From contig NZ_JADJTF010000001.1 of the NCBI RefSeq assembly GCF_016711335.1, positions 3,348,001 to 3,412,000 of the forward strand: DNA of 64,000 bases. Direction: 5' to 3'. The notes beneath the pieces are model-generated. The model worked only from the letters and a program-made list of their open reading frames with translations, searched no databases and was not told where the DNA came from. The translations under genes and the position numbers were made by a program. Positions 9,496 to 19,786 of the stretch are shown in pieces (positions within the stretch are counted from its first letter, which is position 1; every line of letters begins with the position of its first letter). The stretch comes from Thiofilum sp. Its GTDB lineage: Bacteria; Pseudomonadota; Gammaproteobacteria; Thiotrichales; Thiotrichaceae.

Positions 9496-9936
9496 ATGAC
9501 TACCTTAAAATTAGATCAATTTTTGCCTTATCATTTGGTTGTGAGTGCTGATTTAATGAGTCATGCACTCGCTAAAGTCTATGCTCAGCACCATATCACT
9601 ATTTCTGAGTGGCGGGTATTGGCTCACCTAGCCTTACACAACTCTCTAACCCCTAGCGCTTTACGGCGTCTTACTAATATGGAAAAGGCTCGCGTCAGCC
9701 GCGCTTTGATTTTAATGGCTAGTAAGGCGCTGATTGAACGTATGACCGATCCTATTGATAAACGTGTCTCGCATATCACCCTCACGGCTACAGGGCGGGC
9801 GCTATACCACCTCATTGAGCCAGACGTTTTACAATGGAATCAAGCCTTTGAGCAAGCCATTGGTACAGAAACTTATCAACATTTACTGCTAGGATTAAAA
9901 AAGTTAGAGCACTGGGGGCAGGAGCAAAAAGGCTAA
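9496..9936 (+). CDS. MarR-family transcriptional regulator
   Basis: A 146-residue winged-helix repressor, normally dimeric and released from DNA by small phenolic or other ligands. The N-terminal dimerisation helix is followed by ITISEWRVLAHLALH, the recognition part NMEKARVSRALILMASKALIERM, and the wing DPIDKRVSHITLTATGRALY, all standard for MarR. It is a single gene with 165 bp of its own upstream DNA and no visible effector gene beside it. Target genes unknown. Confidence 0.9.
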   Translation: MTTLKLDQFLPYHLVVSADLMSHALAKVYAQHHITISEWRVLAHLALHNSLTPSALRRLTNMEKARVSRALILMASKALIERMTDPIDKRVSHITLTATGRALYHLIEPDVLQWNQAFEQAIGTETYQHLLLGLKKLEHWGQEQKG

Positions 9937-9960
9937 TAGTGCTGGAGTGAAACCACCACA

Positions 9961-9991
9961 AAACCACCACAGCATTAAACTAAGGTGGTTT
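9961..9991. terminator. Hairpin between convergent genes
   Basis: AAACCACC (9961-9968) pairs with GGTGGTTT (9984-9991); a second copy of the left arm lies just upstream at 9950-9957. It sits between the MarR gene and the convergent small membrane protein gene and could serve both directions. There is no long T-run on the plus strand, so termination strength is uncertain. Confidence 0.5.
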
Positions 9992-9999
9992 AAGAGTGC

Positions 10000-10389
10000 T
10001 TAAGTTCTAACCTCAGCCGATGATTTAGCTTTTAAGTCTTTAGTATTAGTCGCTTGATACCGACGCTCTAATTTATGCGCCAATTGATAACTCACGCCCA
10101 GCTTAGCCCAAATAATTAATGCTAAAGCTAACACCACAATCAGCACTGAATATAGCCACGGTGTATGCGGCCAATACTCTAAAATCGCTAAGGGGGTAAA
10201 AAGCATTAAAATAGCCGCATACTCAATCCAAGTATGTTTACTCTTAGCTACCAGTCTAGCTTCACACCACTGACATTCTGTCACTAAGCGCGGTATACCA
10301 CCTTTTTTATCCGCACACATGCGATGACGCACACCATGACAGCCTACTTTATGACAATTGAGACATTCCGATGTTTTATTATCTTCCAT
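10000..10389 (-). CDS. Small membrane protein with an N-terminal Cys/His zinc-ribbon-like region
   Basis: Not recognised as a named family. About 129 residues from the ATG at 10389 (a GTG at 10401 would add four). The N-terminus holds a cysteine/histidine cluster, CLNCHKVGCHGVRHRMC, and a second CxxC pair in CQWCEAR, suggesting a metal-binding ribbon. Two hydrophobic segments follow (AAILMLFTPLAILEYW and SVLIVVLALALIIWA), then a basic, Lys/Arg-rich tail. So the likely topology is a cytoplasmic zinc-ribbon head plus a two-helix hairpin in the membrane. Confidence 0.6.
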   Translation of the reverse strand: MEDNKTSECLNCHKVGCHGVRHRMCADKKGGIPRLVTECQWCEARLVAKSKHTWIEYAAILMLFTPLAILEYWPHTPWLYSVLIVVLALALIIWAKLGVSYQLAHKLERRYQATNTKDLKAKSSAEVRT

Positions 10390-10414
10390 AGCCCTATTCA
10401 CCCAAATAACAAAC

Positions 10415-10439
10415 AGGTGCTACTCATTCAGTAACACCT
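10415..10439 (-). terminator. Terminator-like hairpin after spoVR
   Basis: On the minus strand AGGTGTTACT and AGTAGCACCT form a 10-bp stem with one G-U pair and a five-base loop. A T-rich stretch, GTTTGTTATTTG, follows. It ends the SpoVR-YeaH-PrkA operon and lies just upstream of the next minus-strand gene. Confidence 0.5.
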
Positions 10440-10464
10440 AAAAAAAACGACTAATCTTATCTAG

Positions 10465-11967
10465 TTAGCTAGCACCTAAACGGTAACTACGCGCCCGACG
10501 CCCGTCAGGCTCTACTGAGTTGAGGTAAACATCATAGCCCCAAATATGATGGATATGACGTAATAGCTCGTAAGTATCATTACCCAGCGGTCGCCGCTCA
10601 CTCATATAATGGCTTAAGGTTAAGGAGCGATCACCCCGCAAATTCACGCTTTCGACCTGAATATCCGGCTCACGATAGCTTAAATTATACTGTTGGGACA
10701 AGGTTTCGCGCAAAGCTCGATAACCCTCGTCATTATGAATCGCCTTCACCTCAATCGCATTCGCACGATCATCATCTTGCAGAGCAAAGAAATGAAAATC
10801 GCGCATAATTTTAGGCGACATAAATTGTAAAATAAAGCTCTCATCGCGGTAATTACGCATGACATAATCGAGCGTTTTAATCCAATCAGAGCCTGCAATA
10901 TCAGGAAACCATGCTTTATCCTCAGCCGTCGGATTTTCGCAGATACGGCGAATATCCTTCATCATGGCAAACCCTAAGGCATAAGGATTAATACCCGAAT
11001 AATAACGGCTATCAAAATCAGGTTGCGCGACCACATTAGTATGTGAAGTTAAAAACTCCATCATAAAGCCATCGCTCACCAAGCCCTGATCATACATTTC
11101 ATTGAGTAAAGTGTAATGCCAGAAGGTAGCCCAACCTTCATTCATCACTTGAGTTTGACGCTGTGGATAAAAATATTGCGCAATTTTACGTACAATACGG
11201 ATAATCTCACGCTGCCAATTCTCTAACATGGGCGCGTTTTTTTCCATAAAGTATAAAATATTTTCTTGTGGATCGGCAGGAAACTTTATTTCTTCTTTAA
11301 AAGTTTGCCCGCTTTGTTTACGACTGGGAATAGTACGCCATAAATCATTAATATGTTGTTGAATATAAACTTCACGCTCTTGTTGGCGTAGTACCTCTTC
11401 TGCGGCTGAAATAGGTTTGGGGCGCTTATAACGATCTACTCCATAATTCATCAAGGCATGGCAAGAATCCAATAACTGCTCAACTTCTTGCACCCCATGA
11501 CGCTCTTCACATTGGGTAATATAATTTTTAGCAAATAATAGGTAATCAATAATCGCTTCTGCATCCGTCCAGCTACGAAATAAATAATTACCCTTAAAAA
11601 AAGAATTATGACCATAACAAGCATGTGCAATAACTAATGCCTGCATAGTCAAACTATTTTCTTCCATTAAATACGCAATACAGGGATTAGAATTAATTAC
11701 GATTTCATAAGCTAAACCCATGCGTCCGCGTGAATAGTTTTGCTCGACCGAAACAAAATGCTTACCGTAAGACCAGTGATTATAAAATACTGGCATGCCG
11801 ACTGAGGCATAAGCATCCATCATTTGATCCGAGCGAATCATTTCAATCTGATTAGGATAAGTATCTAATTTAAACTTATCTCGTGCTATGCGCCCTATTT
11901 CTCGATCATAAGCTTCAATCGTTTCAAATGTCCAATCAGAGCTGGTGGATATTAATTTACTCGTCAT
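10465..11967 (-). CDS. SpoVR family protein (YcgB-like)
   Basis: A 500-residue member of the SpoVR/YcgB family. Homologues affect spore cortex formation in Bacillus and stress or biofilm traits in proteobacteria; the biochemical activity is unknown. Visible signatures are AYASVGMPVFYNHWSYGKHF, NPCIAYLMEENSL, HACYGHNSFFKGNYLFRSWT and NEGWATFWHYTLLNEMYDQG, the last two containing conserved His residues. It is the third gene of the universally linked PrkA-YeaH-SpoVR set, 6 bp after yeaH. Acts in the cytoplasm; no signal peptide. Confidence 0.95.
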   Translation of the reverse strand: MTSKLISTSSDWTFETIEAYDREIGRIARDKFKLDTYPNQIEMIRSDQMMDAYASVGMPVFYNHWSYGKHFVSVEQNYSRGRMGLAYEIVINSNPCIAYLMEENSLTMQALVIAHACYGHNSFFKGNYLFRSWTDAEAIIDYLLFAKNYITQCEERHGVQEVEQLLDSCHALMNYGVDRYKRPKPISAAEEVLRQQEREVYIQQHINDLWRTIPSRKQSGQTFKEEIKFPADPQENILYFMEKNAPMLENWQREIIRIVRKIAQYFYPQRQTQVMNEGWATFWHYTLLNEMYDQGLVSDGFMMEFLTSHTNVVAQPDFDSRYYSGINPYALGFAMMKDIRRICENPTAEDKAWFPDIAGSDWIKTLDYVMRNYRDESFILQFMSPKIMRDFHFFALQDDDRANAIEVKAIHNDEGYRALRETLSQQYNLSYREPDIQVESVNLRGDRSLTLSHYMSERRPLGNDTYELLRHIHHIWGYDVYLNSVEPDGRRARSYRLGAS

Positions 11968-11973
11968 GGTTGC

Positions 11974-13239
11974 TTATCCTTTATCAATCGATTTTTGAAA
12001 TAGCTCACGGAACACGGGGTAGATTTCTGAGTTATTACGCACCCGCTGAATAGCAAAACGATCTGCATAATCATTTTTTAAATGCTCATATAAATGCCAT
12101 AAGCCCTGTGGTTGTCGATCACCGATTTCAATATAAGTTAAGTATTGCACTGCGGGTAATACATTTTCGGTGAGTATTTTATGGCAACGCATATTATCTT
12201 CTTGCCAATTATCCCCATCAGAAGCCTGTGCGGCATAGATATTCCACTCATCAGGGGAGTAGCGCTCCTCAATAATATCTGCCATTAACTTTAAGGCGCT
12301 AGAAACGACTGTACCACCTGTTTCGCGTGAATAGAAAAAAGTTTCCTCATCCACTTCTTGGGCTTGAGTATGATGGCGAATAAACACCACATCAATTTTT
12401 TCATAGTTCTTTTTTAAGAACAGATACAGCAAAAAGAAGAAGCGTTTAGCGGTATCTTTAATATCTTGTGTCATAGAACCTGAAACGTCCATTACACAAA
12501 ACATCACTGCCTTAGGAGAGGGCTTGGGAATTTTAACCTGTAAATTATATTTAAGATCAAAATCATCTAAGAAGGGAATAGCATTTAGTCGAATGTTTAA
12601 ACGGTTAATTTCTTCTTCTATTATTAAACGCCGCTCTGCTTCAGACTCTGGCAAAGTTTCCAATTCGGCTTTTAATTCGCGCCGCTCACGTCTGGCTTTA
12701 CCCCCTAAGGCAATACGTCGTGCATAAGCGCTTTTTAACGAGCGTACAATATTGAGCTGATTAGGATTACCGACCTCACTAATGCCCGCACGACGCGTAT
12801 CGAAAGAATCGCTTCCCACTAACTGACGTTTAATCATATTAGGTAGCGCTAAATCTTCAAATAAATACTCTAAAAATTCTTGCTGGGAAATTTGAAAGGC
12901 AAAATCATCCTCACCCTCGCCGCTATTACTCGCATCTCCTGAGCCGGAGCCACCTGCTCCGCCTTGTGGACGCGGGATTTTATCGCCTTGAATGAATTCT
13001 TTATTGCCCGGATGTACAATTTCGCGCTTGCCACCGGAGCCATGATGAAATACAGGTTCAGATATATCCCGTTTAGGAATAGTAATATTTTCGCCCTGCT
13101 CCATATCAGTCATATTACGACGGCTGACCGCATCGGAAACCGCTTTACGAATTTGGTTATGATAACGTTTAAGAAAGCGCTGGCGGTTTACCAGACTTTT
13201 ATTTTTGCTATTAAGTCGGCGGTCAACAACATAAGCCAT
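11974..13239 (-). CDS. yeaH: YeaH/YhbH family protein (DUF444, von Willebrand A-like)
   Basis: A 421-residue DUF444 protein, partner of the PrkA kinase. The N-terminus is basic ([20 protein letters not shown]). A Gly/Ser-rich linker around residues 90-110 follows, and the C-terminal half is a von Willebrand A-like domain with the metal-site motif DVSGSMT near residue 247. Related proteins are expressed in stationary phase or under nitrogen stress together with PrkA. It lies between prkA (83 bp upstream, with a strong hairpin in the gap) and spoVR. Confidence 0.94.
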   Translation of the reverse strand: MAYVVDRRLNSKNKSLVNRQRFLKRYHNQIRKAVSDAVSRRNMTDMEQGENITIPKRDISEPVFHHGSGGKREIVHPGNKEFIQGDKIPRPQGGAGGSGSGDASNSGEGEDDFAFQISQQEFLEYLFEDLALPNMIKRQLVGSDSFDTRRAGISEVGNPNQLNIVRSLKSAYARRIALGGKARRERRELKAELETLPESEAERRLIIEEEINRLNIRLNAIPFLDDFDLKYNLQVKIPKPSPKAVMFCVMDVSGSMTQDIKDTAKRFFFLLYLFLKKNYEKIDVVFIRHHTQAQEVDEETFFYSRETGGTVVSSALKLMADIIEERYSPDEWNIYAAQASDGDNWQEDNMRCHKILTENVLPAVQYLTYIEIGDRQPQGLWHLYEHLKNDYADRFAIQRVRNNSEIYPVFRELFQKSIDKG

Positions 13240-13284
13240 ACAGCTCTCCTTGTATTAATTACCTATAACCTACTATGAGGTTTT

Positions 13285-13312
13285 AAACTACCTCTTAACT
13301 AAGAGGTAGTTT
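13285..13312 (-). terminator. Perfect 12-bp hairpin in the prkA-yeaH gap
   Basis: AAACTACCTCTT and AAGAGGTAGTTT are exact complements separated by a four-base loop. There is no clear T-run after it on the minus strand, so rather than a full terminator it may be a leaky attenuator or an mRNA-stabilising/processing hairpin that sets different levels of PrkA and YeaH. It lies between two genes that are nearly always co-transcribed. Confidence 0.65.
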
Positions 13313-13322
13313 ATCAACTATC

Positions 13323-15242
13323 TTATTGTGATTTACGTACCCGCAAATACCACTCAGATAATAAGCGTACTTGGCGTTCGGTATAACCGCGCTTCATCAT
13401 ACGATCTACAAAATTATCATGTTTGCGTTGCTCTTCGGCTGAGGATTTAGCACCGTAAGAAATAACGGGTAATAAATCTTCAGTACTAGAGAACATCTTC
13501 ATTTCAATGACACGGCGTAACTTTTCATAGCTCGTCCATGCTGGATTTTTCCCACCATTATTAGCCCGCGCCCGCAATACAAAGTTCACAATTTCATTAC
13601 GGAAATCTTTAGGATTACTAATACCAGCTGGCTTCTCGATTTTTTCCAAATCAGAATTTAATGCCGCACGATCTAAGAAATCGCCTGTTTCAGGATCACG
13701 ATACTCTTGATCTTGAATCCAAAAATCTGCATAAGTGACATAGCGATCAAATAGATTTTGACCGTACTCGGAATAAGACTCTAGATAAGCGGTTTGAATT
13801 TCTTTGCCAATAAAATCAATATAACGCGGTGCTAGATATTCTTTGATATAGGAAATATAGCGATCTTGAACTTCGGTTGGGAATTGTTCTTTTTCAATTT
13901 GACGCTCTAATACATACATCAGATGTACGGGATCAGCCGCCACTTCGGTGGCATCAAAATTGAAGACTTTAGAGAGAATCTTGAAAGCAAAACGAGTGGA
14001 TAAACCCGACATACCCTCATCCACACCCGCTGCATCTTGATACTCTTGAATGGTTTTAGCGCGTGGATCAATATCTTTAAGATTTTCACCATCATAAATA
14101 CGCATTTTAGAGTAAATGCTAGAATTCTCAGGCACTTTTAGACGTGACAGTACGGAAAACTGCGCTAGCATTTTTAGTGTATCAGGTGCACAAGGTGCTT
14201 TAGCTAAAGAACTACCTTGTAAAAGCTTTTGATAGATATTAATTTCTTGAGTAACACGCAAGCAATAAGGCACTTTCACAATACTCACGCGATCGATGAA
14301 TGCCTCATTATTGCGATTATTCTTAAAGGCTTGCCATTCGGATTCATTGGAGTGAGCTAAAATAACTCCATTAAAAGGAATCGCACCGATACTTTCTGTA
14401 CCGTTATAATTACCTTCTTGGGTAGCCGTTAATAAGGGGTGGAGTACTTTAATGGGAGCTTTGAACATCTCCACGAACTCCATTAAGCCCTGATTAGACA
14501 AACATAAGCCACCTGAATAGCTATAAGCATCAGGATCATTTTGGGGATAATCTTCTAATTTACGAATATCGACTTTACCGACTAAGGATGAAATATCTTG
14601 GTTATTTTCATCACCCGGCTCGGTTTTAGAAAGTGCAATTTGATTAAGGCGCGAAGGATAACGCTTCACTACTTTAAAGCGAGTAATATCCCCGCCGTAT
14701 TCTTTGAGGCGCTTAGCAGCCCACGGTGACATAATAGTTTTTAAATAGCGCTCTGGAATACCATAATCTTCTTTTAAAATCGCTGCATCTTCAAGACCAA
14801 ATAAACCTAAAGGTGACTCATTAACGGGAGAACCTTTAATGCAATAAATCGGCTCTTTTTCCATTAAAGCTTTCAGACGCTCAGCTAATGAGGATTTACC
14901 CCCACCAACAGGCCCTAATAGATAGAGTATTTGTTTACTTTCTTCTAAGCCTTGAGCGGCATGTCTAAAGAAAGACACGATTTGCTCAATGCTTTCTTCC
15001 ATGCCATAAAATTCATAAAAAGCAGGATAACGGCGAATCATTTTATTGGAGAATATACGGCTCAATGCTGGATCACGTGAGGTGTCCACAATCTCCGGTT
15101 CACCAATCGCCGCCAACATGCGCTCCGCGGCACTGGCATAAGCCATACGGTCTTTCTTACAGAGTTCTAAATACTCCTGTAAGGAATACTCCTCCTCCTG
15201 AAAAGACTCATAGCGTGATTGATAATGATCAAAAATGCTCAT
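13323..15242 (-). CDS. yeaG: PrkA family serine protein kinase/AAA protein (YeaG)
   Basis: A 639-residue PrkA/YeaG protein. The N-terminal AAA+ type domain contains the Walker A loop LLGPVGGGKSSLAERL near residue 110 and the PrkA box MIRRYPAFYEFYGMEE before it; GVILAHSNESEWQAFKNN is the family's sensor-like motif. The C-terminal half is the kinase-like part. In E. coli YeaG acts with YeaH in adaptation to nitrogen limitation and stationary phase. First gene of the operon with yeaH and spoVR; more than 500 bp of noncoding DNA upstream should hold its promoter. Confidence 0.96.
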   Translation of the reverse strand: MSIFDHYQSRYESFQEEEYSLQEYLELCKKDRMAYASAAERMLAAIGEPEIVDTSRDPALSRIFSNKMIRRYPAFYEFYGMEESIEQIVSFFRHAAQGLEESKQILYLLGPVGGGKSSLAERLKALMEKEPIYCIKGSPVNESPLGLFGLEDAAILKEDYGIPERYLKTIMSPWAAKRLKEYGGDITRFKVVKRYPSRLNQIALSKTEPGDENNQDISSLVGKVDIRKLEDYPQNDPDAYSYSGGLCLSNQGLMEFVEMFKAPIKVLHPLLTATQEGNYNGTESIGAIPFNGVILAHSNESEWQAFKNNRNNEAFIDRVSIVKVPYCLRVTQEINIYQKLLQGSSLAKAPCAPDTLKMLAQFSVLSRLKVPENSSIYSKMRIYDGENLKDIDPRAKTIQEYQDAAGVDEGMSGLSTRFAFKILSKVFNFDATEVAADPVHLMYVLERQIEKEQFPTEVQDRYISYIKEYLAPRYIDFIGKEIQTAYLESYSEYGQNLFDRYVTYADFWIQDQEYRDPETGDFLDRAALNSDLEKIEKPAGISNPKDFRNEIVNFVLRARANNGGKNPAWTSYEKLRRVIEMKMFSSTEDLLPVISYGAKSSAEEQRKHDNFVDRMMKRGYTERQVRLLSEWYLRVRKSQ

Positions 15243-15754
15243 TCCTTACCCCTTACAGCACAGCGTGGTGTTAGCCCCGTATGCTGAGTTACATTGTCAA
15301 ATGGTCATGGCAGACTAAGATTATTCTCACTCTACCTTATGATGATCTTAGGCGCAAAAAAGGTACTTCTTCAAGTTCAGACGGCATTTATAGGAGAAAA
15401 TCCTAGACTTGATTAAGCCCTAAAATAATGACTGCAACCTAAGCTAGTAAGCCAGTCAAGCTAGCCCCTGAAGGTACTTTATGTAGTTCCATACTCAACT
15501 ATTTTTAGTATATTTTAGTAAGCAATACTACGCATTTGCTCTTGATCAATGTATGCTCATTCATATAAACGTACTCTGAATACGCTGGCTTAATCTGTTT
15601 TCTTCATACCTCATTACTTTAGCACGACTTCTAAAGCATTAACTGTGTTTTATTCACCTTTAGGTGTTGTGTATTTTTTATTCTAAGCTCGCTTAAAAAT
15701 AGTTCGTTTATTAAGAGTTAAATCACGAACCATAACGACAGAGGATTGATAATT
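15243..15754. other. 510-bp intergenic region between divergent yeaG and ridA-like genes
   Basis: AT-rich DNA with no open reading frame that I believe. It must hold the promoters of both divergent genes. I see a short direct repeat ATTTTAGTA twice around 15502-15520 and a small inverted repeat CACCT/AGGTG at 15655-15666, but no convincing sigma-70 pair and no known riboswitch. Confidence 0.5.
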
Positions 15755-16099
15755 ATGCTGCTTAAACGCTACCACACCAGCATCCGCTATAGTGAGGCCG
15801 TTACTCATCGTGGCGTTGCCTATTTATGCGGGCAGGTCGGTGAAGGGGATACTATTCAAGCGCAAACTCGCCACTGTTTAGCACAAATTGACGACTTATT
15901 AAAACAGGTGAATAGTGGACGCGATAAAATCCTACAGGCCATTATTTGGTTAAAAGATATGGCCGATTATGCTGCGATGAATGAAATTTGGGATGCTTGG
16001 ATTCCCCCAGGGCTTGCACCGGCACGCGCTTGTTGTGAAGCACGCCTTGCAGCCGAGCACTATAAAATAGAAATTGTTATTACGGCGGCTTGTGATTAA
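15755..16099 (+). CDS. RidA family protein (YoaB-like)
   Basis: About 114 residues of the RidA/YjgF/UK114 family. Archetypal RidA hydrolyses reactive enamine/imine intermediates made by PLP enzymes. This copy is closest in pattern to the E. coli YoaB branch: IWLKDMADYAAMNEIWDAWI followed by a final PARACCEARLA and YKIEIVITAA. The Arg in PARACC sits where the catalytic Arg of active RidA is found, so activity is plausible. I chose the ATG at 15755 because GAGGA lies nine bases upstream; the in-frame TTG at 15746 abuts that site. Confidence 0.88.
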   Translation: MLLKRYHTSIRYSEAVTHRGVAYLCGQVGEGDTIQAQTRHCLAQIDDLLKQVNSGRDKILQAIIWLKDMADYAAMNEIWDAWIPPGLAPARACCEARLAAEHYKIEIVITAACD

Positions 16100-16257
16100 T
16101 ACCGGCTGAGCTAATCAGGAGTGAGCAACTGCGTACTCCTGATCGTTAAGTTATCCTCGACCTACTACCGCTTGTCTAAATCACCCTCTATAGGTTTACT
16201 GGTTATATCTATAACAACAACTATTCTAAACCTAAATTCTCATGTTCGAGGTAGTCC

Positions 16258-17103
16258 ATGGCCACAGCCTATCTTGCTAGCACGGATTTTCCGCGTAATC
16301 GGTCTGTAATGGAACGACCTATTACGATTAGTTTACCGCCTAGCCTTAGTAATAACACCACACCACCGCCTGCACCGAGTACGGATAGTTTTCATAATAG
16401 TGTGACGCGTATTGTAGAAGCTATCAGACCCAGTAGTACGGATAGTACTGAGCCTAGTACCGAGTCACCTGCTACTCCCTCAACGACACCCAGAGCGACT
16501 AACCCTTTAACAGCGAGTGGCTCAACCACACCTGAGCCTACGCGCTCAGATAATAATGTTTTGAGCCTAATTCGGGGGTCTATGAGTACTATTGAGCGTG
16601 TAGCAAGCAGCCTGTTACCGCGCCCAACAGCCAGTACAGAACCTATTACAACCGTACCCACTGTGCCCACCACCTCTAGCAGTGATACTACCCCATCGCG
16701 TCCCGCTCCCAGTCTTAGCACTACGCCCCCTAGCTCAAGTTCACCACGCGGTTTAAGTGTCGCTGAGCCTGCCCCTGCTGCTTTACGCGCCTCTCCTGTA
16801 TTTGCAGCGCGTGACAGCAGTGCGGTATCACTCTTAAACCCTATAGATCAAGCGCCGCTTACGCCCCTTGAGCCTAGCCGTCCCCGTGTGGCTAGTCGCA
16901 CCTTAGAGGAAGCGACTTTACCTGTAACGCAAACGTTAATAGATCGCTACCCCACAACTTCTACTGACACACTACTAGCACCGGATTTACTGATGTTAGA
17001 AGAACCGCTGATTGCGGATGTTTATTATCCTGCGGATTTAGCCACACCCGTCCCGGACTTGGCTACTATTATGGAGCAAGACCCACTCATTCTCTGGGCT
17101 TGA
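16258..17103 (+). CDS. Ser/Thr/Pro-rich low-complexity protein of unknown function
   Basis: Not recognised. The 281 residues are dominated by Ser, Thr, Pro and Ala with few aromatic residues; stretches such as TTPPPAPSTDSF and STEPSTESPATPSTTP suggest long intrinsic disorder. I see no signal peptide, membrane helix or Cys. The last 60 residues are less biased and acidic (LLMLEEPLIADVYYPADLA) and may be a folded or docking segment. GAGG lies just before the ATG at 16258, and a good terminator follows the stop, so it looks like a genuine single-gene unit. The opposite-strand frame is open too but has no ribosome site. Confidence 0.6.
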   Translation: MATAYLASTDFPRNRSVMERPITISLPPSLSNNTTPPPAPSTDSFHNSVTRIVEAIRPSSTDSTEPSTESPATPSTTPRATNPLTASGSTTPEPTRSDNNVLSLIRGSMSTIERVASSLLPRPTASTEPITTVPTVPTTSSSDTTPSRPAPSLSTTPPSSSSPRGLSVAEPAPAALRASPVFAARDSSAVSLLNPIDQAPLTPLEPSRPRVASRTLEEATLPVTQTLIDRYPTTSTDTLLAPDLLMLEEPLIADVYYPADLATPVPDLATIMEQDPLILWA

Positions 17104-17110
17104 TGTGAAT

Positions 17111-17135
17111 AGCAATAGGTATATTACCTATTGCT
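17111..17135. terminator. Bidirectional terminator hairpin
   Basis: AGCAATAGGT (17111-17120) and ACCTATTGCT (17126-17135) form a perfect 10-bp stem with an ATATT loop. It lies between the convergent Ser/Thr/Pro-rich gene and ppnP, eight bases from each stop codon or so. Confidence 0.7.
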
Positions 17136-17143
17136 CTGGTGTG

Positions 17144-17455
17144 TTAACCGAAATGACACACATAATGCAGCGTTTCACTCACCTCAATTTGGAATGAACT
17201 ATTGCCCGGAACGCTAAATGACTCGCCCCCAGCATAAGCTTGCCACTCATCACTGCCTGCTAATTTAATCCGGCATTGACCTTGTTGTAGTTCCATAATT
17301 TCCGGTGCTCCGGTATTAAAGGTAAGGCTAGCGGGAAAGATCACCCCTACTGTTTTACGGCTACCCTCGGCTAATTGCACGGCATAACTCACACATTTAC
17401 CGTCAAAATAAATATTGGCGGTTTTAGACACTGACACATTATCGAATTGACTCAT
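17144..17455 (-). CDS. ppnP: Pyrimidine/purine nucleoside phosphorylase
   Basis: A small cupin-fold enzyme (formerly DUF1255) that splits nucleosides with phosphate to a base and ribose-1-phosphate. It has 103 residues against 94 in E. coli. The family landmarks are [23 protein letters not shown], a central [18 protein letters not shown], and a final [12 protein letters not shown]; the first of these is quoted in part only. It is divergently arranged with an adenine deaminase gene, 143 bp apart, which suggests a shared purine-salvage control region. Confidence 0.9.
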   Translation of the reverse strand: MSQFDNVSVSKTANIYFDGKCVSYAVQLAEGSRKTVGVIFPASLTFNTGAPEIMELQQGQCRIKLAGSDEWQAYAGGESFSVPGNSSFQIEVSETLHYVCHFG

Positions 17456-17586
17456 ATTGAAATACTCTCATCCATTATTAAACCGCCGCATCCTCTCAAA
17501 CCAGACTAAAACGGTCAATCCTTTGCTAACCATAGCGAGCGTCTATGACATTCGCTACACTGCTGTCTAAGTCTAACTAGCGATGA

Positions 17587-18600
<1,014 letters not shown>

Positions 18601-18660
18601 CACTAGAAAGCCCGCTGATGCTGTACCAAAAATAGATACAGCGTTATAAGTAGTCATGCA

Positions 18661-18764
18661 AAAGTTATCGAGCATTCCTTCCGCAGGCGCTGTGAATACA
18701 TCCTTGTACGCTTCAAGGCGGCATCCATGCCGCCAAGACTGCTCCAGCAATACCCGATAACTTT
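18661..18764 (+). repeat. 104-bp structured intergenic repeat, copy 1
   Basis: The element is bounded by AAAGTTATCG (18661-18670) and its exact complement CGATAACTTT (18755-18764). The core holds a second hairpin, GGCGGCAT/ATGCCGCC. It matches, in inverted orientation, the element at 25879-25982: both are exactly 104 bp and share most of the ~75-bp core, but their outer arms differ. It sits between the adenine deaminase gene and a decayed nuclease gene. Confidence 0.85.
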
Positions 18765-18789
18765 CACTCAAGTACTTAGATTGAATAGC

Positions 18790-19493
18790 TTAATGAGTGG
18801 TGGGCGGATTACTCTGACTAGCCACTATGGACTCTACTTCTGAAAGGCTTAGCTGAAATAAATCAGCAATCGCTTGCAGAGTCATAGTGTTCATAAGCGC
18901 TAATTGCTGCACACTACGACGAATTCTTTGTTTCTCTTCTGCCAAGCGTTTTTGTTCGGCTTGACGAAGCATTTGTTCATTCAATAGTTGCTGTTCTTTC
19001 TCTTCTAATAAGGGCTGGAAGTATTGCTTGCCAGCTTCATAGCCCCAACGATAACTAGCGAAGCGGGTAACATCGACTTGAGTGAGCATAGCTTTTGCCT
19101 CATCTAAGTTGGCTTGTAAGTCTCTATTATCAGCTAAAGTCTCCAACATTTCATAATAATTGCGAAACGCTTGTTCATTATCGGCGGTCAGTTGTTTGAA
19201 TAGACCGGCTCACTATGGTTGAGCATGACAATATCCGTTAGGTAGCGCAACATGCGGATCGGCATCGTGGGATCATTCGCATTTTGGATTTCAACATGCA
19301 GAATAAAGCGCTCACCTGTAGTACGACGGCGCATGCGGGCGACCATATCAGCACGGCGCGATTCGATACGTTGTTGCTCAGTTTGCAGTAGCTCTACCGA
19401 ATCGTGCTCTACATCCAGATGTAGCAAAATATTGGCTATATCAGCGGCGAGGTGTCGTAGTACGTCTTTGCTTATAATGTCTTTTTCAGCCAT
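18790..19493 (-). pseudogene. Rpn-type PD-(D/E)XK nuclease/putative transposase, internally deleted
   Basis: Two frames of one gene survive. The 5' part (19188-19493) opens with MAEKDIISKDVL and has ERFILHVEIQNANDPTMP, the nuclease core with the catalytic E-x-Q element, and stops soon after MLRYLTDIVMLNHSEP. The 3' part (18790-19149, extending in frame back to about 19200) has the usual Rpn C-terminus MLETLADNRDLQANLDEAK, VDVTRFASYRWGYEAGKQYF and a Glu/Arg/Gln-rich coiled coil. The roughly 80 central residues normally between them are missing and the frame shifts at the junction. Its start overlaps the stop of the upstream HNH gene (TAATG). Full-length relatives promote RecA-independent recombination. 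Confidence 0.75.
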
Positions 19494-19765
19494 TAGGGTA
19501 ACTCCATTAAGTCTAAATGCTCTGGGTTAATACACAAACGATTGCCACAGCTTTGCTTGACTAAGGTTTTGGCAGGGATAGCGCCTATAAAGGCTAGATA
19601 GCTGGCATCTTCAGCGCTTACGGTGCGCGTTGTGCCGTCCTCGCTTTGGATCATGATGCGCCCGCGCCCGCTATTAGAAATCTGCCCTTGCCACTCCCAG
19701 CATTGAGTGTCAGGCTGAATGATAATGCGGGCTTGTAATTGGTTTTGCAGTTTATGCTGATACAT
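19493..19765 (-). CDS. Small HNH-type protein, catalytic first His apparently missing
   Basis: A 90-residue protein in the pattern of phage-type HNH endonucleases: CWEWQGQISNSGRGRI, then the zinc and fold motif SCGNRLCINPEHL. In active members the segment before that reads CH.CDN; here the residue in the His position is Gln (VKQSCGN), so nuclease activity is doubtful. The ATG at 19765 has AGGAG six bases upstream; a longer frame starting at 19813 would run over the divergent neighbour. Its stop overlaps the start of the decayed Rpn-type gene, so the two were once translationally coupled. Confidence 0.65.
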   Translation of the reverse strand: MYQHKLQNQLQARIIIQPDTQCWEWQGQISNSGRGRIMIQSEDGTTRTVSAEDASYLAFIGAIPAKTLVKQSCGNRLCINPEHLDLMELP

Positions 19766-19786
19766 TTGGACTCCTAAACGATAGCT

